From DASRRB01 sp036732755 (GTDB lineage: Bacteria > Planctomycetota > B15-G4 > SIAN01), in the NCBI GenBank assembly GCA_036732755.1, contig DAINBU010000159.1, positions 1-10,126 on the forward strand: a DNA stretch of 10,126 nucleotides, written 5' to 3'. This document shows, in pieces, positions 8,067-10,126 of this stretch; position 1 is the first letter of the stretch, and each line of letters starts with the position of its first letter. The translations under genes were made by a program, and so were the position numbers. The notes beneath the pieces were generated by a model. The model was not told the DNA's origin, ran no database searches, and was given only the letters and a program-made list of their open reading frames with translations.

Positions 8067-8080
8067 GTTGTAGCAAACCG
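8067..8080 (-). promoter_or_regulatory. Candidate extended -10 promoter of the MATE gene
   Basis: The minus strand reads CGGTTTGCTACAAC, parsed as TG, one base, then hexamer TACAAC, which matches TATAAT at four of six positions. It lies about 60 bases upstream of the MATE ATG. The first ten bases are identical to those before the histidine kinase gene. No clear -35 box was found. Inferred. Confidence 0.4.
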
Positions 8081-8097
8081 CCGCAGGATCCGCGCGT

Positions 8098-8122
8098 CGC
8101 GGCGCCGCGCGAGCGCGCCGCG
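8098..8122 (-). terminator. GC-rich hairpin just after the secretin-like gene, terminator-like
   Basis: Arms CGCGGCGC (8098-8105) and GCGCCGCG (8115-8122) pair perfectly over 8 bp with a 9-base loop, and the hairpin begins two bases after the TAG stop of the gene ending at 8125. It sits between that gene and the MATE promoter candidate, where a terminator would be expected. There is no following T-tract, so it is not a classical intrinsic terminator, and GC-rich DNA makes such pairings common. Confidence 0.3.
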
Positions 8123-8124
8123 GT

Positions 8125-8862
8125 CTACTTGCCCTTGGGAGCGGGCGGCGCGGCCGCGGGCGAGAGCTTCGCGACGGCCGCTTCGAGCGCGGCGATGCGG
8201 CCCTCGAGAGTGCGCGTCCGCCCGAAGCTCGGCGACGAGGCGGCCTCGACGTCGAGCCGATCGCACATCTTCACCAGCGAGGCGAGGTTGGCCGCGAAGC
8301 CGGTCATGATGATCGTGTCGGTTCCCTCGACGTTGCGGATCGCTTCGGTCGCCGAGTCGGCGAAGTAGAGCTGCAACGTCGTCACCAGCTCGCGCGCCGG
8401 CAGGTTCTTGCACGAATAGGTCGTCGTGACGAGCAGCCAGCGGTCGGCGAGCTGCTGCAGCTCCGCCAGCTCGACGATGCGCGCGAGCGTCTTCAGGGCC
8501 GTTTGCCCGCGGCCGCCCTGCCCGCCGAGCTTGCGCAGAAGGTGCACGCGCGTCCCCGCTTCCATCGTCTCGAGCGGCACGAAGTCGGCGCTGTGCGCGC
8601 AGAAGTCGAAGAACGCCATGAATTTCGCCTTCGGCACGACCATCTTCCCGGTGAACCGGACGCGCACGTCCTTGAGCTCCCTCTCATCGAAGAAGAACGG
8701 CTCGCCCGTCACGTCGCGCGCCATCGTCACCAGCGCGGTGAGCTCGAGCCCCTCGGCGGGGCACTCGATCGTGAGGTCGTCGTTGGCGTGAGCCTGCGAC
8801 GGCGCTGGCGCCGCGAACGCGGCGAGAGCGAGTCCGGCGGCGGCGAACCAGTTCGTACGCAT
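8125..8862 (-). CDS. Exported secretin N0-N1-like protein without secretin domain (copy A)
   Basis: A 245-residue protein with a signal peptide (about 1-26, ending near SQAHA). Residues about 28-111 fit the N0 fold of GspD-type secretins: a strand, helix GLELTALVTMARDVTG, strand PFFFD, then a beta-alpha-beta unit ending in VHLLRK. Residues about 141-204 fit the N1/Secretin_N fold, with LVTTTYSCKNLPARELVTTL at its start and ATEAIRNVEGTDTIIMTG to MCDRLD at its end. A true GspD continues with N2, N3 and the beta-barrel secretin domain to some 600-750 residues; here the protein stops after a short coiled coil (about 217-233) and a Pro/Ala tail. It is thus likely a periplasmic scaffold, adaptor or binding protein, not a pore. 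GAGGAG lies eight bases before the ATG. The upstream paralog ends 28 bases earlier, so the two form an operon. The assignment rests on my reading of fold pattern, not a profile search. Confidence 0.8.
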   Translation of the reverse strand: MRTNWFAAAGLALAAFAAPAPSQAHANDDLTIECPAEGLELTALVTMARDVTGEPFFFDERELKDVRVRFTGKMVVPKAKFMAFFDFCAHSADFVPLETMEAGTRVHLLRKLGGQGGRGQTALKTLARIVELAELQQLADRWLLVTTTYSCKNLPARELVTTLQLYFADSATEAIRNVEGTDTIIMTGFAANLASLVKMCDRLDVEAASSPSFGRTRTLEGRIAALEAAVAKLSPAAAPPAPKGK

Positions 8863-8890
8863 GGGCAGTTCTCCTCGGAATGGAACTTTC

Positions 8891-9619
8891 TCAGCGGCCG
8901 GCGAGCGCCGCTTCGAGCGCGGCGACCCGCGAACCGAGGGCGTCGAGACGGGCCTCTTCCTTGTCGTCGAACTCGGAACGGATCCCCGACGCGTCGAGCC
9001 GTCGGATCAGCGCGACCTCCTGCGCGACGTTCGCTGCGGTTCCGGTGAGGAGCCAGGCCGACGTGCCCTGCATGTGCACGATCGCCTCCGAGGCTGAGTC
9101 GGCGTGGCGGTAGCAGAGGGTGTGGCTCATGCCGAGGGCCAGTCCGGACGAGCGGAACGTGACGCCGGTCGTCACGAGCTTCGAGCGATCGGCGATCGTC
9201 GCGAGCTCGTCAGGCGTCACGACTTCGGCGGCGGTCTTGAGGTCCGACTGGCTGCGCCCCGGGAAACCACGCGACACGACGCGATGACAGCGCACGCCGG
9301 CGACGATCCTCTCGACGATCACGCAGTCGGCCTCGCGCAGCTGATCGTCGAGGTACGGGAGCAGCCGCTTGCGCGGGATCGCCTTCGCCTCGATCGGCCG
9401 CGCTCGCAGACCGTGCAGCGCGGCCCGATCGAAGAAGAACGGTTTCCCCGTCACGTCGGCCGCGAGGGCGAGGAGCCTCTCGAGCTCGATCCCGCCGCCG
9501 CGCCCCTCGACCGCGATCCGGTCGTCGTCGCCTTCGTCCGTCGGAGACGCCTCCATCCCCGACGAGCCCGGCGCGACGGCCAGCACGGCCGCCAGCATCA
9601 ACTTCCTCGACGCCCGCAT
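8891..9619 (-). CDS. Exported secretin N0-N1-like protein without secretin domain (copy B)
   Basis: A 242-residue paralog of the following gene, with the same order of parts: signal peptide (about 1-24), N0-like domain (about 34-116) including ADVTGKPFFFD, N1-like domain (about 141-209) including IADRSKLVTTG and ADSASEAIVHMQGT to IRRLDA, and a C-terminal coiled coil (about 219-240, RLDALGSRVAALEAALAG). Shared landmarks with copy A are DVTGxPFFFD, ADRxxLVTT, ADSAxEAI, GT, TGxAAN and RLD; the rest has diverged strongly, so the duplication is old. I chose the ATG at 9619, with AAGGGG six bases upstream, over a TTG two codons earlier. The gene is first in a two-gene operon and faces the sigma factor gene across 173 bases. 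No secretin pore domain is present. The function is unknown; a structural or sensing role in the envelope is the simplest reading. Confidence 0.78.
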   Translation of the reverse strand: MRASRKLMLAAVLAVAPGSSGMEASPTDEGDDDRIAVEGRGGGIELERLLALAADVTGKPFFFDRAALHGLRARPIEAKAIPRKRLLPYLDDQLREADCVIVERIVAGVRCHRVVSRGFPGRSQSDLKTAAEVVTPDELATIADRSKLVTTGVTFRSSGLALGMSHTLCYRHADSASEAIVHMQGTSAWLLTGTAANVAQEVALIRRLDASGIRSEFDDKEEARLDALGSRVAALEAALAGR

Positions 9620-9641
9620 GCGCAACCCCTTCGCGCGGTTC

Positions 9642-9666
9642 GACGCGGAAACGCGGCCGATCTTCC
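9642..9666 (-). promoter_or_regulatory. ECF-type promoter-like motif before the secretin-N operon
   Basis: On the minus strand GGAAG (9666-9662) is followed after 16 bases by CGTC (9645-9642), close to the GGAAC-N16/17-CGTC/CGTT pattern of many ECF sigma factors. A transcript starting near 9635 would have a short leader containing the ribosome binding site of the gene starting at 9619. The motifs are short and GC-rich DNA gives chance matches. The divergent ECF gene makes the match worth recording. Confidence 0.3.
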
Positions 9667-9697
9667 GGGTCGTTCACGAGACGTGGCGAAATCCTTC

Positions 9698-9713
9698 GAG
9701 GGGCTGGCCCCTC
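9698..9713. repeat. 16-bp palindrome in the divergent intergenic region
   Basis: GAGGGGCTGGCCCCTC consists of two 7-base arms that are exact reverse complements around a central TG. It lies near the middle of the 173 bases between the secretin-like operon and the sigma factor gene. Such symmetry suits a dimeric DNA-binding protein acting on both promoters. It could also form a small hairpin in RNA; no T-run follows, so a terminator is unlikely. Confidence 0.4.
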
Positions 9714-9792
9714 TCCCGGCCGCGCGGGACTCTGGTGGGCCGCCGCGATTCGAATTGCAGCGCCGCGGCTCGCGCGACGCTGAGGAGGCCGA

Positions 9793-10126
9793 TTGGACAC
9801 GCCGCTCCCGACGACGCCGGAGGCGTTGCTCGCCCAGGTCGAGTGGGTGCGTCGCCTCGCGCGCACGCTCGTCACCGGCGACGAGCGCGCCGCCGACGTC
9901 GCGCAGGAGACGTGGCTCGCTGCGCTGCAGCGGCCGCCTGCGCACGAGCGCAACCTGCGCGGCTGGCTCACGAGTGTCGCGCGCAACGCCGCGCGGAAGC
10001 TGGTCCGGAGCGAATCGCGCCGACAGCGCCACGAAACGGAGTCCGCTGCCGGATCGGGCGAGATTCCCTCCGCGGCCGCGATGGTCGAACGCGCGGAGCT
10101 GCAGCGGCGCGTCGTCGCGACGGTCC
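9793..10126 (+). CDS. ECF-type RNA polymerase sigma factor, 3' end beyond window
   Basis: The first 111 codons of a sigma-70 family protein, cut by the window edge. Sigma region 2 is clear: helix EWVRRLARTLVTGDERAADV (17-36), region 2.2 DVAQETWLAAL (35-45), and region 2.3/2.4 LRGWLTSVARNAARKLVRS (55-73) followed by an arginine-rich ESRRQRHE. A variable linker (about 82-95) leads to the start of region 4 (MVERAELQRRVV). This organisation, with no region 1 or 3, is that of ECF sigma factors; the RPPAHERNLRGWL stretch is typical of a planctomycete set often found next to kinases or envelope proteins. The start is TTG at 9793 with AGGAGG four bases upstream; an in-frame TGA at 9781-9783 rules out anything longer. 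It is transcribed away from the secretin-like operon. Any anti-sigma factor would lie beyond the window. Confidence 0.9.
   Translation, partial: MDTPLPTTPEALLAQVEWVRRLARTLVTGDERAADVAQETWLAALQRPPAHERNLRGWLTSVARNAARKLVRSESRRQRHETESAAGSGEIPSAAAMVERAELQRRVVATV

Noticed and set aside
3392..8368. A 1658-codon open frame on the plus strand, antisense to PSD1, the MATE gene and part of the secretin-like gene
   Set aside because: Its product is a low-complexity Arg/Ala/Glu/Asp-rich string with no domain. It crosses two intergenic gaps and overlaps genes with clear family motifs. High GC at third positions removes stop codons from the opposite strand, which explains its length.
8009..8413. N-terminal extension of the MATE frame to 8413
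   Set aside because: The extension overlaps the end of the secretin-like gene, passes through the promoter candidate, and has no transporter-like sequence. The ATG at 8008 gives the normal family length.
8125..9619. The two secretin-like genes as broken pieces of one GspD gene
   Set aside because: Each has its own signal peptide, ribosome binding site and complete N0-N1 order, so they are parallel copies, not consecutive fragments. No secretin barrel sequence lies between or after them.

Overview
The window is a very GC-rich stretch of bacterial chromosome with tightly packed genes and GTG/TTG starts alongside ATG. The best taxonomic clue is the pair at 1893-6448: a cytochrome-c/DUF1549/DUF1553 protein (PSD1 family) followed two bases later by a Tat-exported DUF1501 protein. 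This pair is a hallmark of Planctomycetota and, more broadly, the PVC superphylum. The partial sigma factor at the right edge also looks planctomycetal. I therefore read the DNA as from a high-GC planctomycete, probably environmental. The phylum is likely; anything finer is not supported.

Layout, left to right. Positions 1-202 are mostly non-coding; a minus-strand gene may begin near 54 and leave the window. 203-1807 (minus) is a soluble PAS-GAF histidine kinase with no response regulator beside it. 1893-3329 and 3332-6448 (minus) form the DUF1501/PSD1 operon, transcribed PSD1 first; both proteins are exported. 6536-8008 (minus) is a MATE-family multidrug/Na+ or H+ antiporter. 8125-8862 and 8891-9619 (minus) are two small exported paralogs that each look like the N0 and N1 periplasmic domains of a type II secretion secretin (GspD) with no pore-forming secretin domain; a short coiled coil takes its place. 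From 9793 to the window end (plus) runs the first 111 codons of an ECF-type sigma factor, divergent from the secretin-like pair across a 173-bp region that holds a 16-bp palindrome and ECF-type promoter-like motifs.

How the parts may relate. PSD1 and DUF1501 almost certainly work together in the cell envelope; the family's biochemical role is not established. The kinase and the MATE transporter look like single-gene units; both are preceded by the identical 10-mer CGGTTTGCTA, which reads as part of an extended -10 promoter. The most unusual locus is at the right: two secretin-N-only proteins in an operon, facing an ECF sigma factor. It may be an envelope-associated module under ECF control, but that link is inference.

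No tRNA, rRNA, CRISPR array, insertion sequence or integrase was seen. Every gap between genes is shorter than 210 bases. Several very long open frames (including 3392-8368 on plus) are GC-driven shadows of the real genes.
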